Assembly: GCA_007644065.1 (NCBI GenBank)
Contig: VJWN01000006.1
Coordinates: 434,001-498,000, forward strand
DNA: 64,000 bases
Reading direction: 5' to 3'
From: Margaritispora aquatica
Lineage: Eukaryota; Ascomycota; Leotiomycetes; Helotiales; Discinellaceae
How positions within the stretch are numbered: position 1 is the first letter of the stretch; every line of letters begins with the position of its first letter. This document shows positions 11,002 to 24,323 of the stretch, in pieces. Below the pieces are notes generated by a model. The model searched no databases and had not been told where the DNA came from. It worked only from the letters and a program-made list of their open reading frames with translations. A program made the translations under genes and the position numbers.

Positions 11002-12428
11002 TTAAAGATCTTGATCTTCCCAGACACTTTTATACCAATTGCTGGCATCGGGTTGCCATCCATCCAAGTCAATGAATCCATCGACTCGAGGGCAAGATTC
11101 CCATTGACTCCGAATCTCGAAGCGGCAGAGACCACAAAGTCGGAGAGATCGCTCAGCCAACAATTCAGTCTTCAAAGCCTTGCACTTGGCACAATGGAAC
11201 GTGACTAACTTTACTCTAAGAAGTGTCTGGTCGAGAGACGTTTGCATGTGCATTGGGCCCCATCCAGGATAGACTGGATGTCGCGGATCGAGCTGCCAGA
11301 ACTCTAGCGATGCCGCTTCTTTCCTGTCCCAAAACTGGCTGCATTCCTGCTTTTTTTCGAACCAAACGCTGTCTCGCTCAGCAGTTCTTTGTTCCTGCCA
11401 AAGTCGGCATCTAACGTTCTCCGTTTCAAAGTTCTGGAAATCTTGACGCAAACCATTGATATAAGGCTGGTAGTAATCCCGAACATCCAGCTCGACAAAT
11501 ACGTTAAGGCTTTCCGTCAACTGCGCCTTTCTCAGATCATGCAACTCAGTTCGGTAGGCTTTTCCCCAAATGTTCCTCGTTGTCCCCCAAATCTTAATCG
11601 CGTTCATGTCGGATTCTCGATCAGGGCAAGCTCCTACTTTGGGACACGTTTGTTGCCAAAATGTGCGTTCTTTTTGAATCAAAATGTACTTCTCTGAGGT
11701 ATAAAACGCCTTGTTGTACTTCTCCCTGATATGTGCAATTTTTGCATCGATCAAGGGTCGCACTGCCTGAGCTCTGTGTTCATCTTGCTCTCTCGTCAGC
11801 GTCGCATTTGGACTGAATGTTTCCAAGCGCCGTCTACGCACTTCGACACTGCTCCACATGAATGCTTCTTCTTCTTTTACTTGTAAATGATGCTGCTGCT
11901 GCTGGTGGAATTGATCGGCTCTCTCCTGTCCGTCACGCAATTTCCCCGCCTGTTCGTTGTTTTTTCTCTTTTAAAATCATCAGTCAAATGCCTATTTGCA
12001 GGTTGCTAGTTTCCACTAGTTTTATAATTCCCCAACTGGTGGTAACGGTACATACTTTCTTCGATGCTCTCTGGGAGAGCTTGTGAAACAATTCTAACGC
12101 GTTTTGCACGGGATTGAACAGCTGGTGTCGCAATTGCTGAACACTTCCGTATCTTTCATCATAAAGAACTCGCAAGCTCTCATCACTGAGTACTTTGTGT
12201 GCATTGCTCAACTGTTTCTATGTTAGCTTGCTCTCACATCGAGTCTTCTCCAGAGAACATTCAACGTACCACTTTGAAAGCAGCCTCTGCCGCTTCCCTG
12301 TGCTCATTGGGAATCTTGTCTGGATGTACGAGCAATGCGAACCTGTGATATGCTCTCTTTACAGCATCAGGAGAGTCTCCAAATTGGAGGCCCAGGATTG
12401 CGTAGTGGTCATGTTCAGACACATCCAT
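11002..12428 (-). CDS. J-domain (DnaJ-type) protein with C-terminal CxxC pair
   Basis: Three exons (12270-12428, 12056-12211, 11002-11949) give 420 residues; introns are 58 and 106 bp. The J domain fills residues ~6-75: HYAILGL at 8-14, helix II, the catalytic HPD at 35-37, and AHKVLSDE at the start of exon 2. HPD is what stimulates Hsp70 ATPase, so this is probably an active co-chaperone. It lacks the Gly/Phe and Cys-rich regions of type I/II DnaJ and so is a type III J-protein. The long C-terminal region is charged, helical-looking and rich in Trp. Near the end two CxxC motifs (Cys358/361 and Cys377/380) could form a zinc site. I do not recognise a named orthologue. Confidence 0.88.
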
Positions 12429-13427
12429 ATTGAAGACTCAGTTGCTGTGCTCTTAACGATGACGATGAGGAGAAGTATCGAGGTTCGCAATGAGTTTGCG
12501 GTCCAGGGATGTTGCGTTGCAGAGACGTCACCGGAAGCCGCAGGTAGTGAGTGTTGTGTGCGGCTTGACTAGCAAGCAGTTGGGGACTAGACCCAATCCT
12601 GACGACATAGGACATGTCAAGAATTGCAATACTCAAGAACAACATATATTGGCCGTCAGAATTTCGCTCTAAAATGCGGTAAAAGATGTCGTGTAGCTCT
12701 AAAATACTTCCGTGCAGGAGTATTCACCAAGTCGTGAAGGTGAGATGGTATGGTGGTTGCGATTCTTAAAATTGGTCAACCAACGTAGCTCGGAATCTAG
12801 GCATTTCTAGCACGTTTCCCCAGCATAAAACTTATTTATATTGCGTTGAAGCGCTTGCAAGATGTGGGAATCAATAGAAAAATTCCTAGGCCTCTCGCCA
12901 CCATTTTTTCAATGAAGCAGTTTTCGTATCAGCTAAATGCGGTCCATCACTTCTCTCAATCTCAGCACTTGCTTCGTAAAAATTATCTTCTCATCTATCT
13001 CAAGACAGTGTAGAAAAATTTAGCTCCTAGATATTGCTCAGGGAGTGTCAAAAATTGATTTAACTCCAATATTACAATTTATTTAACAAGGAACGGCCAG
13101 TGTTGGAAGCTTTTCGCGACAAGCGAGATTGGCTTTGGACGAATTTCACACGACGTCCAGATTTCAATCTCTGCACCGCTTCCATTCACACAAGAAAGCT
13201 CAACGAGGCGATATTAGCTAATCTCCAAGATCAGGCAGTCTTTGCTGTGTAAAAAGTTCGTATACAGGTACCACAGTTTCAACGAGATACAAAGTCACAC
13301 CCCAAGCTTGAGACCTGCCTCTGCCCTACGTCGGGGATTTGTAGAAGCAAGGACAGGAGCTTGGGAAAGTGCTTTCAGATTTGCACACAATGTTGCATTC
13401 ATACCACGAGTCAAAGCTATTGCTCTT
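12429..13427. other. Intergenic, no gene seen
   Basis: About 1 kb holding the J-protein promoter (left) and the dehydrogenase 3' flank (right). A+T-rich, with no open frame that carries family sequence. Confidence 0.5.
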
Positions 13428-14574
<1,147 letters not shown>

Positions 14575-15325
14575 TTCGTTTGTGTCCGGGCTGTCTTTCT
14601 TCTTCGCTTATAGCAGCCTGAAAAATCCTATGTTCTGGGAGCTGTAAGTGCAGAAATTATAACGTAGTTGATGAAGTTGGAAACGCTCGATGAGATAGGT
14701 ATGAATCCGGGGGAGTCGGAATCAAGTTTCATAACAGGATCATTTTAGAAAGACACTGGCTAGAACCGTTGGAAAATCTTATGATGCGGGTAATCTCCCG
14801 GTTAAATTCTTTTGCATCCATTTGCAGCTGCATTCTCACGTGATTCTGGTAGCATTCCCCGGAGTAAATAATGTTCCTACCCACCTTGTTATGTACTGCA
14901 ATTTCAGGTAACTACGTTCATGAAATACAGAATTCTAATTTCCTATCTAGGTGTACAATTGCCATGAGAGTACCTTGGAAGTGAACTAAAGGCTATCGCG
15001 AGACGCCCTAGTTGATAATACATTATGTGAGCAACAGCAAGCAATTCCAAAGCCTCCCGACCATGAAACCCAATGCTTGCAACTTGCAATGCAATGATTG
15101 AAAACAAATGCCGACGAAAATCTCAAAGCTAAAGCAATAAAGGGCAGTAGCGTGAAGGATTTTGCATAACAACAAAGAATGAAAACGTGAGCTTAACAAT
15201 CAAATGCCCAACGAAGCTCCCTACCAGTTCAACCAAATTCAACGCATACTAAGCAACAGCAAAAACTCAATCAATGTCGAAGACATAGCAGGTTGGTGAT
15301 CAAGCCTGTCGGTCCGAACGCCTCT
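14575..15325. other. Intergenic, no gene seen
   Basis: Promoter side of the dehydrogenase and 3' flank of the next minus-strand gene. No open frame above 60 codons carries recognisable sequence. Confidence 0.5.
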
Positions 15326-17988
15326 TTAGCGTTGTTGCATGTGTCTAGCTGCCAAGATTTGAGATGCAGACTTTGGATTTGGGGCGTCGTTTGGTCGAGA
15401 AGGGGCAAGCATAGCACCTGAGTTCTTCGGTGGAGCACCCCAATCTTCTCCAAAGTAAGACTTGTTGCCATACTTTGAACGGTCAATAAGTTCCTCCTCG
15501 GCTTCTCTCCATTGACTCAAGGAGAAGCGACTGGCAGGCATTTTGTCTGTATATGACAACAAGGAGCCATATGCCGCATTTAAGAATGGTGTCAACGCTG
15601 CAGCTTCTTCGGCCTTGCTCATATTATTCCATTCATCGACAGATTTCTTCTGCACCTCAACTTTGCGAGGAGGGGCAATCGGTCCGAACGGGTTGGCTTG
15701 TTTATGTTGCAGTTCCGCGTCATAGTCTGCACAGCTCATGGTAAACATACGACGGGAACCATAATAAAACCTATCATCTATGGCATCAAACTCTTTTGCC
15801 CTCTTCTCTTCTGCAGTAAGATCTGGCAGGAAATTGAACTTGCGGAAGTCTTCCTCTGACACAGGCAAGTGATATCCAGTCATATTTGATGGCAATCCGC
15901 CAGGGTAGTATTTTGCAGCATCCATGGGTAGCAAAGTATCAATAACACCATTTTGAGCCTTGTAATCTGGATGCGGCTTATAGCTCATCTCAGTCTGGCC
16001 TGGAGAGTTCCTCACTGTTGCCTTCTGACCTTTTGGCGCGATGGCCGCAGCAAATTCCGATTTCAGTGGATTATATGACTCGCCCATGTGCTCAGCAGGC
16101 CATGTCTCGTCTGTTCCAGCCAGTGGGGAGACGAACGAAATAGCTGCCGCCCAATGGCGCTGACCAGGTGGTCCTGCTGTAAGAGGCTGTGGATATCCGG
16201 CAGGATGTGATAGCCCAAGTGATTGCGGCAGTGCTGAGGTTTGTGCGGGTCGAGACGCAGGTTGGTTGCGGAGACCATTGGCACGATACAAAGGATTTGC
16301 TTGGGTAACAGAAGGCATATTGGCTGGTGGAAATTGAAATGCTCGATCCAACTCGCCTTGATTGAGGTTTCTGTTGGAGTACTGTGTATTCTGTTCAGCT
16401 TGATTGATATATGCTGCAAATCCTCCAGCAGCATCGAAGCTTTTGTTCATCTGGCCAGCCGAAAGATCGCCTAATCGAGCAGTGACCTGGTGCACACGTG
16501 CTTCGGTAGCATTACGGTTGTCTGTGACCTGACCAGAGCCTTGGTTTATGCTCGTGGTGTCTAAGGTACTCATGTCGGATCGGGTCAATACAGAGAACTC
16601 TGACAGTTTGCTTTGAGCAACCTTCTGCATCGGATTTGGGAATTTTGACAACCGCTGAACAGTTTGCATTTTCTCCATACCTTGAATCGGACCGCATGAA
16701 CTGAAGGTTGTTAGTAGGCAACAGTGAATCTGTCTAGGTTAAGAGGGGATTTACTGGCTTCCAGATCTAGTAGCAAGTTCCTCCTCGGCCATTCCTCTAA
16801 CACTTGTATTCAGCGGGGCATCGTTCTCCGTGAGCAATCTGTGACCCAGGGAATAGATTAGAACTCGCAAGTCGTCGTCAGTCATACTGCTGATATCAGG
16901 TAGGCTCGATACAGCTGGCTGAGAATGGCGATTGGTAATTGGTTGAAGGACGCTAGCAGGTTGGTGGGTGTTGCGACCAAGTTGTTGAGTGTATTGCATT
17001 GAGTTGGTTTTGCTCAATGGTGGTAATGGACCTCGTAAATGAACACTGATTGCATCTGAATCGTAGGTTTGCAGAATAGACATCAGTGATTTACGCTGAA
17101 GAGCACCTTCCCGCTGAATTCGATGGGGTGCAGAAAATTGGGGAGCGGCACGCGGGTTGACGACCGATCCAACAGTTGTGTATGCGACAGCAACAGGTTG
17201 AGGTTTGATGTCTACAGGCTCTGGCGATTTATCCGGAGATGGCAAAGATGCCAAATCAGGGTCCCAAGCAACAGAATCGAATATGTCTCTGCTTGAAGTC
17301 CACTGTGCCATAGCAGCCTTGTGCTTGATCTCTATTTCCTGGTTGTAAGGTTTGCTGAGGTCTGTCAAATCAAAAAGATCGGATCGAGACGACTCCCATG
17401 TAAAAAGAGTCTGGTTCAGATTGTACGCGTTCGCGCAGAGGACGTGGTACAAACTCAGGCGCTTTCACGGAGAATGAGAAACGGTGGGTTGGCCGCGTTA
17501 AGGTCGAGCCTGCCTCTCTAGCTGCACGAAAATTCGTCAGATCGCTGCATTGCCTAACAATAACGTGCGAATCACTAACCTATATCTGTGAACCCGAGAG
17601 AGAATAAAGTGTCTGTTTATCAAAGTTAGAGTGATATTGCTTTCGTTTTATTCTTTGATGGTTTGTTGAATGTCGTTTTCTTGCAGGAGAAAGAGATGGA
17701 GAGGAAAGGTTGGATGGTTCAGAAGAAGCTAGCGTCCCACGCACTTCCAGTTTTGGCAGTAGCAGAAGAGGAAAGTAAATGGAAGGAGCTATGCTACTGC
17801 ATAATTGACGACTGCAGAATAGACGAGTGTTGATTTGCAGCCCTAATATCGCATACCTTATGGTATGATGAGTTCATTTGGGATTTAGTTGCAGATGACA
17901 AGGAGACTTTCTACATACCTGCAGAACACTTCTCAAAGGCCTCAATAACCTCATTCATGATAGGGAAAGAATCAAGGGGATCTGCCAT
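15326..17988 (-). CDS. Conserved-looking protein of unknown function, 718 aa
   Basis: Reconstructed from five exons: 17919-17988, 17580-17612 (33 nt), 17427-17521, 16755-17338 and 15326-16700. Introns are 306, 58, 88 and 54 bp; phases agree at every junction and the sum is 719 codons including stop. The N-terminus MADPLDSFPIMNEVIEAFEK continues through the tiny second exon into DTLFSLGFTDIAREAG and then a Pro/Arg segment. The middle is Ser/Gln/Pro-rich and probably disordered. The C-terminal ~200 residues are more ordered in look (HPDYKAQNGVIDTLLPMDAA, YHLPVSEEDFRKFNFLPDL, EWNNMSKAEEAA, FGEDWGAPP). No signal peptide, membrane segment or known domain is visible, and I do not recognise the family. 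Exons 4 and 5 are sure; exons 1-3 rest on splice reasoning. The minimal alternative start is the ATG at 17311. Confidence 0.7.
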
Positions 17989-19930
17989 GATCTCTTGCGG
18001 CCGCTTCACCTGTGTTGCAAAGATATTTGAGAAAGATCAAAGTTGTAGTCAGTTGAAATTGATGTAGATCTATCTACATTGCATGCTACTGAAGCAAATT
18101 CATGCTGATAAAGCGAAGGACTTGATTAATTACAGAGACACGACAGGCTCGGCTGCCTCGGCTTGTTTAACGCATCGTGATGTAGGAAAATAGGAATACA
18201 CATGTGTTACTACACACCTAGCGAACCCTCAGTAAAGTAAGACGCAGGGTTTCGCATGGCCGGATATAGCAAACCTACACTCATTTTTCATTTCAAGTTG
18301 CCTCTTAAGAAGGAAGATGCACAGTGTTTCTCAATCTACATTGAGATGTAGACAACTTTTACCAACTCATCCACACTCCATATGCTTGTCAAGTCATGCC
18401 TACTAGAACCGAAGTATGACCATTCAGAGTATTACAGCCTTGTAGCTAATAGATTAAGCAACGACTTTAATGATTACAACAGGCGATTTTATATCTAGTA
18501 ACGACGAGTGACAACAGCGACCTTGGAAGTAATCTCTAGCAAGTCGATCAAGATTCCAGGTTGAAGTCAAACTGATGAAGCATTGACCACTTTGCTCTAG
18601 GTGCTTACTCGAGATAGTTTATTTATGGACATAATTGGTATGAATAAGTTGTGTAGTCTTCATTTTCGAGAAGACATAAACTTTGACCTGATAATGTAAC
18701 GCTCAAATGGTTGCTGCTCGTGGAGTAAGGAGATGGTGAAGTGAGAAAGAAAAGACTATAGCGCTTCTTAGCGATTATGGCGGTAGGAAGATATCTGCTT
18801 GAGGAAGTAGTATAACAAAGCAATAGGTAGCAAAGCATATAATTTTCATGAAAACAAGAGGCTATTTGAATTCGCTCCCAACACATTTTAAGAGACAGTT
18901 GTTGGAGGGGTGACAAAAATGTCATCATCACAAGCCAAGAAAAGCGATATGGAAATCTCTACACTAATACAGCTAGCTAGGAAGCTGTCAAGAAATACAA
19001 CAGCCGTTTATCATCACCGAAAATGAAATTTGATGCACTTGCATGAGGAGGTCAAGACGTCCAAGAGAGAAGGCGAAGAGATGCAACAGAAAGCCCAGGT
19101 CACACAATTTTTGATTGTCGTCAAGTCAAGCCTTTTGGCTGTCAGCCACCAATCTGCTTCAACCTATGAGAGGTCCGAGCACCATCGTATATTTCAGCAC
19201 ACTTATGCACCCCGCTATGATAGAAGCAATTGATCGCCTGCCAAATGCTCCAGCTTTGTGAAATGAAGTGTCGTGAAGAAATATTTTCTATTGTTCGACG
19301 TTCGTGATAATTGATAAGCTCAATGTCCCAACTCATTTCACACTTTCACTACTAGAAATCTCGGCAATCCAGCTATCCAACACTTGAGTCTCTCTGCACT
19401 ACACCAACCAGCCTACTCATCACAGCTCGCGAGCAGTAATCTATAGCACGGTGCCGTATACCCGCGAAAGGTGTGCTCTCAAGTCTTGGCCAACTCACTT
19501 AGAGAATGTTGCTGTATGTATGAGATGCCTGTAAGGCCAATATGGGGGCCACAGGTTGTCCGCCGGATGTCCAAACGAACTATTTGGACCCAACTCCGGG
19601 TTGAGTATCCACACTTTACGCGTCCCCAACCAAATCAGTGTGCTCTATCGACATGCCCGACATTTACAAACTACCACGGGTTGCTAGATGAGTTTTCTAT
19701 TGGTTTCCTTGGCACACGTGGGAGTTTTGTCATCTGTTCTCTGTGTGTGTTCCTGTTGTAGGTGTTTCGTATCCATGTATCCATTCGAGATCAATCGCAG
19801 ATAAGAAAGTGATGCTGAACTTCATTCTTGCTCAAAGAATCGGATTCTTGTTCTTTACATCTCTCTACGTTTCAATCTTGCCCACAACTGGCTTCCTACG
19901 TTCATATTCCCGTATCTCTGTGCCCGAAGT
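17989..19930. other. Long divergent intergenic region
   Basis: 1.9 kb between two divergently transcribed genes. Frames such as 18623-18931 (minus) and 19471-20018 (plus) carry no family sequence and are treated as chance. The right end holds the promoter of the GIT1-like gene with its CACGTGGG site. Confidence 0.5.
19715..19722 (+). promoter_or_regulatory. CACGTGGG, Pho4/NUC-1-type bHLH site
   Basis: CACGTGGG is the high-affinity form of the Pho4/NUC-1 E-box and lies about 210 bp upstream of the GIT1-like start codon. Glycerophosphodiester transporters are classic phosphate-starvation genes, so the position fits. A single 8-mer can occur by chance. Confidence 0.45.
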
Positions 19931-21598
19931 ATGGCTGACAATACTTCGAAAGAAGCGGGCGAAAGACCAATCGAGGGATCTGAAAGCCCCATCTCAGAAG
20001 ATGCATCAAACGAATTAACCGCTGTAACTCCGAAGAAACAGTCCATCTCAGATGTCTTCACAATTGTAAGTTGCGACAATAATGCGTCCTTACTATCTAG
20101 GCTGACATAGTTAGATTGCTGCAGGTGTTGCACTCATCTCAGATGGCTACTTTAATAATCTGATGACAATGGTCAATGTCCTGTTAACCAAGGAATATCC
20201 AAAACAATATACAGCCGAAGTCAAGACCCGGGTCTCCAACTCTCTGCTCGTTGGAGAGGTCTTTGGACAAGTGGCTGTTGGACTCACCTGTGATTACTAT
20301 GGACGCAAGTTTGCAATTATCATGACGACAATGATGATCGTTGTTGGTGGCATTCTAGCTACTGCATCAACGGGTAGAAGTATTGAGGGGTAAGATGCAC
20401 GCTAATGTTATATACACATTAAAAAAAAACACTAATTAAGCTAGGATGTTCTGGATGATGACTGTTGCGAGAGGGATGGTAGGCTTTGGTGTTGGAGGTA
20501 AGCTACATGTTCATATAATCCCTTACTAGTTTTAACAATGCTCTAGGCGAGTATCCAGCTTCGAGTACCTCTGCCTCGGAAGCAGCAAATGAACGATCTC
20601 TCAAATCACGTGGACCAATCTTTATTCTCGTCACTAACCTCCCACTCTCTTTTGGAGGACCCCTTGCGATATCGATTTTCTTGATTGTCTTCACAGCATG
20701 TAAGCAAGCACATTATAACACGGTCTGGCGTATTTGTTTCGGAATTGGGGTTCTGCTTCCGTTATCAGTCTTTTACTTCCGTTTAAAGATGCTCAATAGC
20801 GTTCTCTACCGAAAAGGAGCGATCAAAAAAAACGTCCCATACAAGTTGGTCTTGCGTTACTACTGGAAATCATTGATCGGTACCTGTGGAGCCTGGTTCT
20901 TGTACGACTTCATCACCTTCCCTAATGGCGTTTTCTCTGGAACGATCATCGCATCAATTGTGCCAAGCACTGGAGATGTTATCACAAAGACTGGCGAGTG
21001 GTCTCTCTTGCTCGGAATCTTGTCACTTCCTGGAGTCTTTCTTGGAGCCTTTCTATGTGATAGACTAGGACGCAAGAAGACAATGATGCTCGGTTTTTCT
21101 GGATACCTGGTCTTTGGTCTCATAATTGGTCTTAGTTACGATAAAATTAGCAAGATTGTTCCCTTGTTTGTTATCTTCTATGCCTTGATGCAAAGCTCTG
21201 GCAACATGGGTCCTGGAGATATGCTCGGATTGATCTCGTCTGAGACGTACGCAACTTCAGTCCGCGGAACATGCTACGGTCTATCTGCTGCTATTGGGAA
21301 AGTCGGAGCGGCAGTTGGCACACAGGCATTCACTCCAATCCAACTGAATTTGGGAAAGAAATGGACATTCATTATTGCAGCCATTTGTGGTGTTGCTGGA
21401 ATGGCCGTCACCTATTTCTTCGTTGAGGATCTGACGGGCGAGGATCTTAGCGAGAGAGACAAGAGATTCAAAGCTTTCTTGGTTACTAATGGCTGGGATG
21501 GCGAGATGGGTGAAAATGATTTGAAGACTGCTGCTGGTTCCGATATCTCAACAGAGGAAGTTGGTATGGACCAAAATATGTTGAATGAGAAGAACTAG
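19931..21598 (+). CDS. GIT1-like glycerophosphodiester (glycerophosphoinositol) transporter, MFS
   Basis: Four exons (19931-20065, 20115-20389, 20445-20497, 20547-21598), 504 residues; introns are 49, 55 and 49 bp. After a 45-residue hydrophilic N-terminus come segments typical of the GIT1/phosphate:H+ symporter branch of the MFS: ISDGYFNNLMTMVNVLL, YPKQYTAEVKTRVSNSLLVG, DYYGRKFAI in the TM2-3 loop, and GEYPASSTSASEAANE after TM4, the GIT1-type signature. The second half has the repeated loop motif DRLGRKKTMM. The C-terminal tail is acidic. The yeast relative imports glycerophosphoinositol and glycerophosphocholine across the plasma membrane as phosphate and inositol sources. The protein looks intact. 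Substrate is inferred from family resemblance. Confidence 0.88.
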
Positions 21599-22455
21599 TT
21601 CGAGTAAGTCTGCAGTCTTTTGTCACAAATCTTAATGTACTAGATTACATTCTAGGTGAAATCGTACTATTAGATTTGAAACATTACTCCGCCTCCAGGA
21701 CATGCACATGGGAACTCACTTTGGTCACGTGCAAGAACCCAAATGCGCCTGGCACGTGCAATTATTGTGACCTTCACTGTTCTGGCTCGAATCAATGGAA
21801 TGGAATCCTCACCTCACACGTCCCGGGCTACACAGATTCCGAGAGATCCTCAGCAGCAGATACTTTACCCCCAACGCTCTCAAATCAAGCTCAATCTCAA
21901 ATGCTTCACAGATCTCGTTTCAAAACATTGGGTGAAATCAAGCTATTGGCTGAAAGGATCAACGACACACCCAGCTCTCAGATCACCATGTTTCAACCGA
22001 AATCCCCGACTGCTTGGCTCGCCTAACTCTACAGGTCCAAACATCACTCGAGCTTCTCTTATTTTCCCGATACTCCACAAAGCTGCCTTTGTTCTCACCC
22101 CGTTGGTGATGGGGAGCGAGTGCTTCTGGTCTCAGACGGTGTCGTTCACGAACTGTTCTTGTTTCTTTTATTTTTCACTTCGCATCCTGCGCACGCGCTG
22201 TCGATGCTGTTTCTTCCTACAGAGTTTAATTTCCCCGACACAGCTCTTAAAAGCTTGTCTAGTACCAAGTCTTCTTCTATGTAGCGTTCTCACGAACTCT
22301 GTGATCTCTTCGTGTTCGTCGTGGATTCTGTTCTTGTTTACTCTTCCAACCAGCCATAAAAGATAAGGCAACTCGATATCGAATAACCTGAGCCTGGTGC
22401 TAGACTTTTCACGTTTATGGAGAGATATTCTGTTGAATGAGCTGGAAGCTTTGGC
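21599..22455. other. Intergenic, no gene seen
   Basis: Open frames at 21676-22026 and 21743-22366 overlap in different frames and have no recognisable content. Two CACGTG hexamers occur near 21726 and 21753, downstream of the transporter. Confidence 0.5.
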
Positions 22456-24323
22456 ATGATGCGCATCCCAAAATGGATGCGACTGGAAATGGACCGGTCA
22501 AATACTCGCCACAGAAGAGATGGAGAAGATGACCCAAAGGCTCCCAAAGGTCCAAAGGACGCTCCGCTTGCTCCTCCACCAGGTCCTTCTGGTCTACCAC
22601 CGCCTCCAAAGGCTCCAGGGCCACTGAAAACACTATCAATCACCTTGACGACAACAATGACAATGACAAGCACCACAACTTCAGTGAGACATCTCTCACG
22701 ACAGGCGTTCGGATAGGGAAGCTAACAAGTTGCAGTTATCAACTACCAGTACAAGCAGCACTAGTACAACTACATCATCCTCAATTTCATCGTCATCATT
22801 TTCAAAGCCGCAGGAAGCAACCTCATCAACCATATCTTCGACTTCATCACCGACAAGCCTGACGGCAAGTCCTCAACAAAGTACAGTACCGAGTAATCCA
22901 GTCACAGTACCCACATCGCTCAATTCCAGTATCGATCCTAGAACTTCCAGTCAAGCTCAGATACCAACGACAACTTCATTCACTGCGGACGCAGTATCGA
23001 CTAGCTCCATAATACTAAGTTTATCTCAACAGCCTCCATCACTCACGCTGAGCATCCCATCGACATCTTCAGCAATCTCGTCTCAGGATTTACAGACATC
23101 TCTGCCTACGTCTAGAGTAACACCTTCGACAGAGGGAAATAGAAATCTACCACCTACCAGCACGTCATCGTCGGCCACACAATCCAATCCAGCCACTTCT
23201 CCAGCAATAGTTCCAGTCTCACCCAACGAAAGTCCAATATCCAGCCCCATTTCAAGTTCTATTCCAGACACTTCATCATCGACCAAACACTCACCCACGG
23301 CTGGAAGATTAGTCCTTATTGGCGTAGCAGTTGGGGGTATGTTATCATCTCTACTGATATTCTAATCACTGCAGGTATGCTAACATCTAATCAGCAAGCA
23401 CAGCAATATTGGTAGCTCTAATCCTCTTCCTGTGCCGCCGCCGGACGATGAAAAAACAACGAGAGCTCGCCAGTAGCTACAACGTCCCACGACCCAGCAA
23501 CAAGCGCATGTCATGGAGCTCACAGCAAATCGATGACGCACACGGTGGGGAGATACCGAGCATCGTCTTCGCTTCCAGTCAGAGCCGACAGCAAAGTAGT
23601 GCTCAATCGCCAGCCTCTCAGACTCAGAGCGTATTCTCGAACTCCAATGCGGGAGTAAGTGAATTAGGGACACGAGCACAGCAGTTCACCGCTGGAGGAC
23701 GATTCGTCCCACAACCAGCGCCACAAAGCACCGTCCAGATAGGAGGAATACAGAGAAACATCTCCTCAGCCACTGCCGCATCACAAAGGACAGACATGCA
23801 AGAAGCTGCGATGGTCTACGAAGACCAACTCCCCGCCTTCGCAGCAAGGTTGAAAGAGTTAGGTATCACTGGCGCTGGTGCCAACGGCACTTCTATGATT
23901 GATAGCAGTACCGGCAGCAGCACGATAGGAGGATATGCGCCTCAATTGCAAATCCCAGAACTTGATCTCGGAGGTGGGCAAACTTCACAGCTAGACCCAT
24001 ATGGATGGTTCGGTAGTACAATGACGAGCAGTACGATTGGCAGCCAGGTCCAGGCTCCCAACTCACAGACGGAGTACATCGTCAGTCCTATCTCGCAACG
24101 CTCGGTGGCACCCGTCCAGTCCCAGCCACCAATACAAACGCAGCAGACGCCGTGGCAGGTTCGACTTCCCGATATCGCTGAAGCGAGACGAGGGTCACAG
24201 ACGAGCAGCAATATTGATGAAACGGTATACGAGCTTAGTGGTGATGGCGTTCAGAGCACGAGTGGAGGCGCGCCGAGGTGGAGGGATCCGCTTGCTGTGG
24301 CGAGGGAGCAACGGTTTCAGTGA
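22456..24323 (+). CDS. Ser/Thr-rich single-pass membrane protein (sensor-like architecture)
   Basis: Three exons (22456-22683, 22736-23336, 23395-24323), 585 residues; introns are 52 and 58 bp. Residues ~1-75 hold a basic start and a Pro-rich stretch (APPPGPSGLPPPPKAPGP). About 190 residues of dense Ser/Thr follow, the usual look of an O-mannosylated cell-wall stalk. One hydrophobic segment (LVLIGVAVGASTAILVALILFL) straddles the second intron and is followed by CRRRTMKK, a stop-transfer signal. The ~300-residue tail is Gln/Ser-rich and presumably cytoplasmic. This layout is shared by fungal wall-stress sensors and many uncharacterised proteins. There is no WSC domain and no signal peptide at the chosen ATG, so an upstream signal-peptide exon may have been missed or the membrane segment acts as a signal anchor. 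Confidence 0.72.

Noticed and set aside
17428..17452. Apparent N-terminus of the unknown 718-aa protein beginning with TTG at 17452
   Set aside because: No ATG there and a stop just upstream; the splice model from ATG 17988 explains the coding sequence better.
21743..22366. 207-codon plus-strand open frame downstream of the GIT1-like gene
   Set aside because: Overlaps another frame, is Ser/Cys/Phe-rich without any motif, and sits in 3' flank; probably chance.
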